Assembly: GCA_963809795.1 (NCBI GenBank) | Contig: CAWELN010000011.1 | Location: 1-64,000 of the forward strand | Length of the DNA: 64,000 bases | Direction: 5' to 3' | DNA from: DASUAS01 sp963809795 | GTDB taxonomy: Bacteria; Actinomycetota; Acidimicrobiia; IMCC26256; DASPTH01 | Part shown: one piece after another, positions 18,410 through 25,581 of the stretch | How positions within the stretch are numbered: the first letter of the stretch is position 1 | Layout: every line of letters begins with the position of its first letter | Notes under the pieces: generated by a model | Told to the model about the DNA's origin: nothing | The model's database searches: none | What the model saw: the letters and a program-made list of their open reading frames with translations, nothing else | Position numbers and translations under genes: made by a program

Positions 18410-19495
18410 TCACTGGTGTTGCACTGGGGGCGCGGTGACCGGGCGCCCGCGGGCGGCCCGGGCGAGGGTCGTCGTCGAGGACGGATTCGCGATGACGGTG
18501 TCGATCCACGCCTCCATCGCGGTCATGTCGAGGTTGGACGCTTCCATGTTGTGGCCGCAGTCGGTCTGTTCGAGTTCGACGGCGTGTGCGTCGATCGGGG
18601 TGCGGCCGCTGACGTCGCGGGCATTGGCCCAGGCGAGCGCGAGCGGGATGCCCTGGGTGGCGGGTGCGACGAGGGAATCCTGGAGGCCGTAGGCGAGGAA
18701 CGCGGGAGGAGCGTCGTCTCCCACGTGTGGTGCCACACTCGCAGCCGCGACCTTCGCCGGGTCGCACAGCTCGTACCGGGCGGCGGGGCAGTCGAGGAAG
18801 CCGCTCATCAGGTCGGGCGCCCACCCGCCGGCCTGCCCGAAGGTGGTGAAGTCGCTGACCCCGACGAAGTCGAGCACGCCATCCACCCGCGGTGAGACCA
18901 GGGCGAGATCGGCCGGGAGCGTCGGGTCGACGAACACGCCCGGCGCAGCGGCCGCGAGCGCAGCAAGGTGGCCACCGGCGGACGCGCCGGCGATCAGGAC
19001 ACGCGTCGGGTCGAGATCCCAGGTGGCGGCGTGGGCCTTGACGAACCGGATGGCGCGGTCGACGTCCTGGTCCGGCACCGGGAACGAGTTGACGAACGAC
19101 CCGTCCGGCGCCCTCGTCACCAGTCGATAGTCGATCGAGACCACCGCAAGACCGGCGCGGTCGACCTGCTGGAGGAGGAAGTCGGGGATGAAGGCACGCG
19201 ACCCGGCCTTCCACCCGCCGCTGTGCATGTAGATGATCACCGGGAACGGGCCGGGTCGGTTCGTCGGGAGATGCACGTCGAGGAGCTGTTCAGCGAGCGG
19301 CCCGTACGCGACGCCCGCGACCGGCGGCACCGCCGTGACGTTGCGCGTCGAGACGTCGGAGCGCTTCGTCTCGGCGGCGACCGGGAACGCGAGGGTCGTG
19401 ACGCCGGTCGCGATGAGAGTGACCGTCGCGCACGACGCGGCCAAGATCGTCAACCTTCGTCTCGTCGCCGTCCTGGGTGCGCGGTGCTCGTGCAT
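18410..19495 (-). CDS. Secreted esterase/lipase (HSL-like alpha/beta hydrolase)
   Basis: 361 residues from ATG 19495, with GAGGAG upstream. A signal peptide occupies about residues 1-45 (Arg-rich, then hydrophobic, AFPVAAE end). The core resembles acetyl-xylan/HSL-type esterases: IYMHSGGWKAGSR (oxyanion HGG variant), VVSIDYRLV, VLIAGASAGGHLAAL with the nucleophile Ser in GASAGG, and a C-terminal His in CGHNMEASN. It likely hydrolyses an ester outside the cell. An 18-base perfect palindrome lies about 115 bases upstream. Confidence 0.82.
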   Translation of the reverse strand: MHEHRAPRTATRRRLTILAASCATVTLIATGVTTLAFPVAAETKRSDVSTRNVTAVPPVAGVAYGPLAEQLLDVHLPTNRPGPFPVIIYMHSGGWKAGSRAFIPDFLLQQVDRAGLAVVSIDYRLVTRAPDGSFVNSFPVPDQDVDRAIRFVKAHAATWDLDPTRVLIAGASAGGHLAALAAAAPGVFVDPTLPADLALVSPRVDGVLDFVGVSDFTTFGQAGGWAPDLMSGFLDCPAARYELCDPAKVAAASVAPHVGDDAPPAFLAYGLQDSLVAPATQGIPLALAWANARDVSGRTPIDAHAVELEQTDCGHNMEASNLDMTAMEAWIDTVIANPSSTTTLARAARGRPVTAPPVQHQ

Positions 19496-19608
19496 GTGAC
19501 GCTCCTCGCGCGGAGCCCTGTCGCCCGGGTCCGATCCGCACGTGCGGACCGGCACACCCGGACGGTTCGGGCTCGCGGCCGGAGCATGGGACGGTGGGTT
19601 CGGCGCGT

Positions 19609-19626
19609 CTGCGTCAGCTGACGCAG
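19609..19626. promoter_or_regulatory. 18-bp perfect palindrome, candidate operator
   Basis: ctgcgtcag is followed directly by its reverse complement ctgacgcag. It lies in the 330-base gap between the divergent esterase and acyltransferase genes, where little else is visible, and a related half (ctgacacag) occurs near 19690. Length and symmetry fit a TetR/GntR-type operator; no regulator gene is adjacent. Confidence 0.4.
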
Positions 19627-19823
19627 AGCTGCCACGACTGTGACCAGCGTGACGACCGACGGGGCCGGTCGGTCGTGCTGTGCTTCATCTGACACAGACG
19701 CGGCGCGGCCGTCGGCTCATGCTTCAGGCATCACCCGCGCGATCGGAGGTTGCGATGAACCACTCCCGACTGATCAACGAACGCTGACGTGCGCGTCCGG
19801 CGAAGCCGGCACGGGGCGACGAG

Positions 19824-21839
19824 GTGAGCCCGAGCCCCGCCCCTACGGCAAGACGCGCCCACTGGCCCGCGCTCGACGGCTGGCGGGGGTTCACCATCTG
19901 GTTCGCGATCTCGGTGCACGCCGGGTACTTCACTGCGGGTGGTGTCCTCTCGCTCGACACCTTCTTCGTGCTGTCGGGCTTCCTCATCACCGGGTTGCTG
20001 ATCCGCGAGTGGGACCGGTCGGCCGGAATCGATCTCCTGAGCTTCTGGGCCCGCCGGGCGCGGCGGCTCCTCCCCGCGTTGTTCGTGGTGCTCGGCGCCG
20101 TCCTGGTGTACGCCGCGGTGCTGGCGCCATCGCTCGGTCTCGACAAGCTCCGGGTCGACGTCCTCGCGTCTCTGGGGTACGTCGTCAACTGGCACTTCAT
20201 CTTCTCGGGTCAGTCGTACTTCGGCGCCTTCACCACACCGTCGCCGCTGCTGCACCTCTGGTCGCTCGCGGTCGAGGAGCAGTTCTATTTGATCTGGCCG
20301 CCCGTGGTCCTCGGGACGTTGTGGCTCGCTCGACGTCGGTTCCAGCCACGCGCCGCGATCGCGACGGTCGGCGTGGTCGCGCTCTGCGGTGCGCTCGCGT
20401 CCTCGCTCTGGATGGTCGCGCTCTACCAACCTGGCGGTGACCCGTCGCGCGTGTACTACGGCACGGACACGCGCGCCCAGGCCATGCTCATCGGCGCGGT
20501 GCTTGCGGTCGTCAGCACACTGCACGGACCGCTCCGCTCACGGGCCGGTCGCGCGGTCCTGACCATCGCCGCGCCACTGTGCCTGTTCGTGGTCGTCGCG
20601 CCGTGGTTCGCGTCGGACGCCACCGCGGTGCACGACTTCTTCTACGGGCGGTACGGTCTCTTCGCCTACTGCGTCGCCACCGCGATCGTGCTCTGGCGCC
20701 TCACCCAACCGCGTCCCGGCGCGCTCGGCGCCGCGCTGTCATGGGAACCCGTCCGGTGGGTGGGTGCGATCTCGTACGAGATGTACCTCTGGCACTGGCC
20801 GACGTACCTCGTGGTGACCGGGGATCGGACCGGTCTCGACGGGCTCCCGCTGCTCGCGGTTCGACTCTCGATCGTCGTCGCGCTCGCGTGGGCCACCGCT
20901 CGCCTGGTCGACGACCCCATCCGCCGGGGCACTCGCGCGCGTTCGCCGCGGATCGCGCGGGTCATGGTCGCGGCTTCGGTCATTGCCATCAGCGTCGGGG
21001 TGTTCGCGGCGACGATCGGTGCGCAGCCCGCGCTCAGCGGGCAGGTCGGACAGGTTGCCGACCGCCGCGCGCCCCCGACGCCCCGGACACCTTCGGTGCT
21101 CAAGGTGCTCGTCGTGGGCGACTCGCAGGCGGCCACCCTCGCGCAGGGCGTCGGGGCCGACCCCGGTGTCTACGGGCTCTCCGCCCAGCCCGGTCTCACG
21201 GTCTGGAACCGGGCGATTCTGGGATGCCCGATCGTGAGCTATCCCGTCTTCGTCTCCGACGGCAACCAGGTCCAGAACAAGTGTGGCGGCGCCGGATTCT
21301 GGCAGCGGCAGTGGACGGGCGACGTGTCGGCGTTCCGCCCGGATGCGGTTGTGGTCATGGCCGGTGCCTGGGACGTCTTCGATGCGGTCATGCCCGACGG
21401 TTCGGTCGCGCACGCCGGCAACACGGAGTTCGACGCGACCTACGTGCGCGATGTCGGCGACCTCCTCGACACGTTGAGCGCCACGGGCGCGCCGGTCGTC
21501 GTCGTCAAGCCGCCGTGCTTTGGCGAGAGCCACCTGGTGGGTACCGATCCTCAGATCCCCGAACGACGCGACGTGGTTCGGCTCGCGGCGATCGACACGG
21601 CGTGGACCCAGGCGGCGCGCCGGCATGGCGCCCGGATGCTCGACCTCGATTCCGTGCTGTGCCCGGGCGGCACCGCCGACGCGGCCGTGAGGCCTGACGG
21701 TGCGCACTTCGACGGCGCCGGTGCCGACCGGGTGGCGCCGGCCGTGGCCCGGGCGGTCAGGCGGGCGATCGCCGCCTCGACCTCGGCCGGTACCGCCGCC
21801 CGGCCAATTGTTCGGGAACGACCTGAATCCCTACGCTGA
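19824..21839 (+). CDS. OafA-type acyltransferase with C-terminal SGNH domain
   Basis: 671 residues, GTG start. Residues about 1-385 form an acyltransferase-3 membrane domain with ten or more helices; RGFTIWFAISVH contains the conserved Arg and His of the first helix, and HLWSLAVEEQFYLIWP is diagnostic. Residues about 425-650 form an extracytoplasmic SGNH-like domain: VLVVGDSQA (block I with Ser), VVVMAGAWDVFD and DGAHFDGAG with Asp and His near the end. Such proteins O-acetylate cell-wall polysaccharides or glycolipids. It is 40-odd bases before ftsH but probably independent of it. Confidence 0.88.
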   Translation: MSPSPAPTARRAHWPALDGWRGFTIWFAISVHAGYFTAGGVLSLDTFFVLSGFLITGLLIREWDRSAGIDLLSFWARRARRLLPALFVVLGAVLVYAAVLAPSLGLDKLRVDVLASLGYVVNWHFIFSGQSYFGAFTTPSPLLHLWSLAVEEQFYLIWPPVVLGTLWLARRRFQPRAAIATVGVVALCGALASSLWMVALYQPGGDPSRVYYGTDTRAQAMLIGAVLAVVSTLHGPLRSRAGRAVLTIAAPLCLFVVVAPWFASDATAVHDFFYGRYGLFAYCVATAIVLWRLTQPRPGALGAALSWEPVRWVGAISYEMYLWHWPTYLVVTGDRTGLDGLPLLAVRLSIVVALAWATARLVDDPIRRGTRARSPRIARVMVAASVIAISVGVFAATIGAQPALSGQVGQVADRRAPPTPRTPSVLKVLVVGDSQAATLAQGVGADPGVYGLSAQPGLTVWNRAILGCPIVSYPVFVSDGNQVQNKCGGAGFWQRQWTGDVSAFRPDAVVVMAGAWDVFDAVMPDGSVAHAGNTEFDATYVRDVGDLLDTLSATGAPVVVVKPPCFGESHLVGTDPQIPERRDVVRLAAIDTAWTQAARRHGARMLDLDSVLCPGGTADAAVRPDGAHFDGAGADRVAPAVARAVRRAIAASTSAGTAARPIVRERPESLR

Positions 21840-21882
21840 GGTCGATCGATTCCGGGACGTACTGACGCGGGCGGGAGGCCGG

Positions 21883-23838
21883 ATGGTCGCTTTCGGTGAG
21901 CATCGTTCGACTTCCGCGAAGACGCCACCCCCGAAGGACCGGCCGCCGGCTCCCGCGCCGCCGCCTCCGCCACGCTGGCGGATGGCGCTCATCGTGCTCG
22001 GCGTCCTGCTCACCGTGTTGTTGTTGTTGCGACCGAGCATGGGCAGCGGCACACCGAACCACGACTACAGCTATTCGAGGTTCGTGCGTGCGGTCACGAA
22101 CGACAAGGTGCGCAGCGCCACGATCGATTCGAACGGGAAGGTGACGGGCAGCCTCAAGAACGGCGACGACTACACGTCGCAGATCCCAACTGCGCTGCGC
22201 GACCTCCAGCTCGCGCCCCTGCTCTCCAAGCACAAGGTGAATGTGACGGGGAAGGGGCCGCCGGGGACGTCGCTGCTCTCGATCCTGCTCAGCCTCCTGC
22301 CCCTGCTGTTCTTCGTCGGCGTGTTCATCTGGTTGGGGCGCCGCGCTCGCAAGCAGATCACCGGCGGGATCATGGGCTTCGGCGGTTCGAGGGCGAAGCT
22401 CTACGACGAGGACCGGCCCGTGACGCGCTTCGCCGACGTCGCCGGGTACGACGGCGCCAAGGCCGAGGTGCAGGAGGTCGTCGACTTCTTGAAGCGTCCG
22501 GAACGCTACGAGAAGGCCGGCGCCGTAGGCCCGAAAGGCGTGTTGTTGGTCGGCCCGCCCGGCACCGGCAAGACGCTCATTGCCCGCGCGGTGGCGGGAG
22601 AGGCCGAAGTGCCCTTCCTCGCGCTGACCGGCTCGAGCTTCGTCGAGTTGTTCGTCGGGGTGGGCGCGTCGCGGGTACGTGACCTGTTCGCCGATGCGAG
22701 GAAGCGGGCGCCGTCGATCATCTTCATCGACGAGATCGACGCGATCGGTGGACGCCGAGGGGCCGGGGGATTCACGAACGACGAACGCGAGCAGACGCTC
22801 AACCAATTGCTCTCGGAGATGGACGGATTCGATCCGGCGACCGGCGTGGTCGTGATCGCGGCGACGAACCGCGTCCAGACGCTCGATCCCGCGTTGTTGC
22901 GCCCGGGACGGTTCGATCGCACGGTCGAGATTCCCTTGCCCAATCAGGCGGAGCGGAGGGCGATCCTGGTGGTGCACACCCAGGACCTGAAGATCGCGCC
23001 CGACATGGACCTCGACGTGGTCGCGCGTGGCACACCGGGATTCTCGGGTGCCGACCTCGCCAATCTGGTGAACGAGGCCGCGATCAACGCGGTGCGCGCC
23101 AACCGCGACATCATCAGCGCCGACGACTTCGACCGCGCCCGGGATCGACTTCTGCTCGGCCGGCGCGACGCGATGAACGCGCTCCTGCCCGACGAGAAGC
23201 ACAGCGTCGCGGTCCACGAATCCGGCCACGCGGTCGTGGCCGCGCTCTCCGAACACGCCGACCCGGTGGCGAAGGTGACGATCCTCCCGGCCGGCGAGGC
23301 GCTCGGTGTGACCCAGCAGCTCCCGGAGGACGAACGGCATCTCTACCCGGAGAGCTACCTGCAGGACTCTCTGGCGGTGCGACTCGGCGGGCGGGCGGCG
23401 GAGGTGCTCGTCCTCGGCGAGGCGTCGACCGGTGCAGCAAGCGACCTGGCCGGCGCGACCGACCTCGCGACCAAGATGGTCCGTGACTGGGGACTCTCGT
23501 CCCGACTCGGTCCCATCGGCTTCGCCGACACCACGCCGAGCTCGTTCGGCCCCGACGGCTTCGCGCGCGCTCCGTACGCGGAGGCGACGCAGCAAGTGAT
23601 CGACGAGGAGGTGGCGCGGCTGCTGCGCGCGGCCGAGGAGCGCGCCACCGAGTTGCTGCGCACGCACCGCGAGCAGTTCGACCGGGTCGTCACCGCCCTC
23701 CTCGAGCACGAGACGATCGACGGATCCGACCTCCTCGCGCTGATGGGCCTCGACGGTCAGGACGGTCGCGAGTCGCCCACCGATCACACGCCGATTGCCG
23801 TAGGAGGACGCCGCGACGGGAAACCGCCCGCGGCCTGA
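21883..23838 (+). CDS. ftsH: ATP-dependent zinc metalloprotease FtsH
   Basis: 651 residues from ATG 21883 (gggagg upstream). Order: Pro-rich N-terminus, transmembrane helix about residues 28-47, periplasmic domain, second helix about 130-150, AAA+ domain with GPPGTGKT, IIFIDEIDAIGG and second-region-of-homology NRVQTLDPALLRPGRFDR, then the M41 protease with HESGH zinc site near residue 450 and the further acidic ligand in GAASDLAGAT. It degrades membrane and short-lived cytosolic proteins. The Pro-rich lead (PPAPAPPPPP) before helix 1 is longer than in most FtsH. The short C-terminal tail is polar. Confidence 0.93.
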   Translation: MVAFGEHRSTSAKTPPPKDRPPAPAPPPPPRWRMALIVLGVLLTVLLLLRPSMGSGTPNHDYSYSRFVRAVTNDKVRSATIDSNGKVTGSLKNGDDYTSQIPTALRDLQLAPLLSKHKVNVTGKGPPGTSLLSILLSLLPLLFFVGVFIWLGRRARKQITGGIMGFGGSRAKLYDEDRPVTRFADVAGYDGAKAEVQEVVDFLKRPERYEKAGAVGPKGVLLVGPPGTGKTLIARAVAGEAEVPFLALTGSSFVELFVGVGASRVRDLFADARKRAPSIIFIDEIDAIGGRRGAGGFTNDEREQTLNQLLSEMDGFDPATGVVVIAATNRVQTLDPALLRPGRFDRTVEIPLPNQAERRAILVVHTQDLKIAPDMDLDVVARGTPGFSGADLANLVNEAAINAVRANRDIISADDFDRARDRLLLGRRDAMNALLPDEKHSVAVHESGHAVVAALSEHADPVAKVTILPAGEALGVTQQLPEDERHLYPESYLQDSLAVRLGGRAAEVLVLGEASTGAASDLAGATDLATKMVRDWGLSSRLGPIGFADTTPSSFGPDGFARAPYAEATQQVIDEEVARLLRAAEERATELLRTHREQFDRVVTALLEHETIDGSDLLALMGLDGQDGRESPTDHTPIAVGGRRDGKPPAA

Positions 23839-23841
23839 GCC

Positions 23842-23991
23842 CGGCAAAGGGCGATCTACGCCGAGTGGGGTGCCAAGGGCGCCGAGTTCCTGACGCCACC
23901 GAAGCACCACGAGACCGAGATCCGCTGCTACGTGCGCGATCCCGACGGCCACTTGATCGAGGTGGGGCAGACCACGCATCCACCCCCGTGA
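23842..23991 (+). pseudogene. C-terminal relic of a VOC/glyoxalase-family protein
   Basis: Right after the ftsH stop a frame without a start encodes AIYAEWGAKGAEFLTPP then EIRCYVRDPDGHLIEVGQTT and a stop. This is the last third of a vicinal-oxygen-chelate domain including the DPDGHLIEVGQ metal-ligand strand. No N-terminal half is found upstream, where ftsH occupies the sequence. It is best explained as a remnant cut off by deletion or rearrangement at the ftsH junction. Confidence 0.7.
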
Positions 23992-24009
23992 CGTCGCTCG
24001 AGCGCTGAC

Positions 24010-25023
24010 TCACGCCGGGTTCTTCAGGAGGTCGGCGGCACGCGGCAGCTCCGACCGGGAGCGGTCCACCAGCAGCGGCGACGCCAGCCTCGGCGCGATC
24101 GCCCCTGGTGGCGTGTCGTCCGGCGCCTCGAGCGCGTGCAGGAACGTCTCGACGAGCGCGTCGGGCTGGTCGTTCTGCAGGTAGTGGTTCGCGTCCGGGA
24201 TGAAGTACAGCAAGTTCCGGCCCGGCTTCTTCACCATGTACTCGTGCCAGACGTAGCTCACGACCCGGGGCGGCGAGACCGTGTCGTAGACGCCCCAGAT
24301 GAAGGTCGTGGGAACCTCCGACGCGGCGAGCGCCTTCAGCCAGGACTCCTCGTCCTGCGATCGCTCCACCAGGTACTGGATCGTCTCGTGCAGGACCTTC
24401 AAGCCCTCGCCGTGCGCGAAGATCGCGGTCAGCGCTTCGATCTCGGGGTCGTCGGCGCCACGCGGTGGCGTGTACGTCGCCTGCCCCATGCCCACCGCGA
24501 GCTGCTCCGGCGTCCCGTGGGCGAGCAAGGCGGGGCCGGTCGCCGGGTCGAGCATGAGGCGCTGGGCCTGGGTCAGGTTCGACAGCGGCAGGAAGATGTT
24601 GCCGTTCGTGATGAAGAGGTGCTCGAGGTTCACGCGCGATGCGCCGCTGGTGGTGTGGATCATCGCGACGCTCGACCCGCGGTCGTGCGCGAGCATGATC
24701 ATCGACTCGAGACCCAGCACCTCGGCCACGTAGTACTCGAGCACTTCGACGTCGCGCGTGAGGCTGTAGCCCCAGCCGAGCGGCTTGTCGGAGAAGCCGA
24801 AGCCCGGGAAGTCCATCGCGCAGACGCGATAGCGGTCGCTCAGTCGTTCTGCGACCTCGAACCAATCGATGCTGCTCGTCGGAAAGCCATGGACCAGCAC
24901 GAGCGGCGGCGCATCGGCATCACCCCGCTCGACGTGGAAGATCTGTACCTCCGCCGCGTCGCCACGGCGCGGGCTCCACGAGAAGAAGTTGCCCTGTTCG
25001 CGCCACGCGTCTGCACGGTTCAT
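24010..25023 (-). CDS. Alpha/beta hydrolase, haloalkane dehalogenase-like
   Basis: 337 residues from ATG 25023 with GGAGGG upstream. Motifs: LVHGFPTSSIDW (oxyanion hole), MDFPGFGFSDKP, LAHDRGSSVA with an Asp at the nucleophile elbow, WGVYDTVSPP and the catalytic His in PDANHYLQND. The Asp nucleophile fits dehalogenases and epoxide hydrolases rather than serine esterases. Divergent from the MarR gene, which may control it. Confidence 0.82.
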   Translation of the reverse strand: MNRADAWREQGNFFSWSPRRGDAAEVQIFHVERGDADAPPLVLVHGFPTSSIDWFEVAERLSDRYRVCAMDFPGFGFSDKPLGWGYSLTRDVEVLEYYVAEVLGLESMIMLAHDRGSSVAMIHTTSGASRVNLEHLFITNGNIFLPLSNLTQAQRLMLDPATGPALLAHGTPEQLAVGMGQATYTPPRGADDPEIEALTAIFAHGEGLKVLHETIQYLVERSQDEESWLKALAASEVPTTFIWGVYDTVSPPRVVSYVWHEYMVKKPGRNLLYFIPDANHYLQNDQPDALVETFLHALEAPDDTPPGAIAPRLASPLLVDRSRSELPRAADLLKNPA

Positions 25024-25138
25024 GGAGGCCCTCCTGAGGTCAGCTGCGGGTGAAGTTCCGTTCGGCCCGGGACGGCCGAGCGTACGTTGTGCACGTGGAT
25101 CCGATCGCCGAGGCGCGTCGTCAGTGGACGGAGCACGG

Positions 25139-25564
25139 GTGGGGGACGCGGCGCCCGGGATGAGCGTGGTGACCTCCATCATGCGGGCCCAGCAGGTGCT
25201 GCTGGCGCGCGTCGACGAGAAGCTCGCCGAGTTCGACCTCTCGTTCGCGCGCTTCGAGCTGTTGCGTCTCCTCGCCTTCACTCGGCACGGTGAGCTGCCG
25301 CTCGGCAAGCTCGGGGTCCGCCTCCAGGTTCATCCCACGAGCATCACGAGCGCAGTCGACCGGCTGGAGACCCAGGGATTGGTCCAGCGCCAACGCCATC
25401 CCACCGACGGTCGGACGACGTTGGCGGTCATCACCCGGTCCGGCCGGCGGACGGTCGAACGGGCGACGGAGGTCCTGAACGAGCAGGTGTTCGCCGACCT
25501 CGGCCTGTCCGATCGGGAGGTCGCACAGCTCTACCGCTTGCTGGAGAAGGTGCGGCATTACTAG
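25139..25564 (+). CDS. MarR-family transcriptional regulator
   Basis: 141 residues from GTG 25139. Winged-helix body: MSVVTSIMRAQQVLLARVDE dimer helix, LGKLGVRLQVHPTSITSAVDRLETQGLV recognition region and the wing RQRHPTDGRTTLAV. A further typical MarR N-terminus (DPIAEARRQWTEHGW) is encoded from GTG 25095 in a different frame, joined if one base is missing near 25141, so the real protein is probably about 155 residues. The stop codon lies inside the palindrome that also covers the icmF start, suggesting autoregulation and control of icmF. Confidence 0.85.
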   Translation: MGDAAPGMSVVTSIMRAQQVLLARVDEKLAEFDLSFARFELLRLLAFTRHGELPLGKLGVRLQVHPTSITSAVDRLETQGLVQRQRHPTDGRTTLAVITRSGRRTVERATEVLNEQVFADLGLSDREVAQLYRLLEKVRHY

Positions 25565-25581
25565 GATGTCCTAGTAATGCC
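25554..25581. promoter_or_regulatory. Perfect 13-bp inverted repeat across the marR stop and icmF start
   Basis: ggcattactagga, a 2-base spacer (tg), then the exact reverse complement tcctagtaatgcc. The left arm contains the marR TAG stop, the right arm contains the icmF ATG at 25577. As DNA it has the size of a MarR operator; as RNA it would form a hairpin hiding the icmF ribosome site and start codon. Either role would regulate icmF. Confidence 0.6.
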
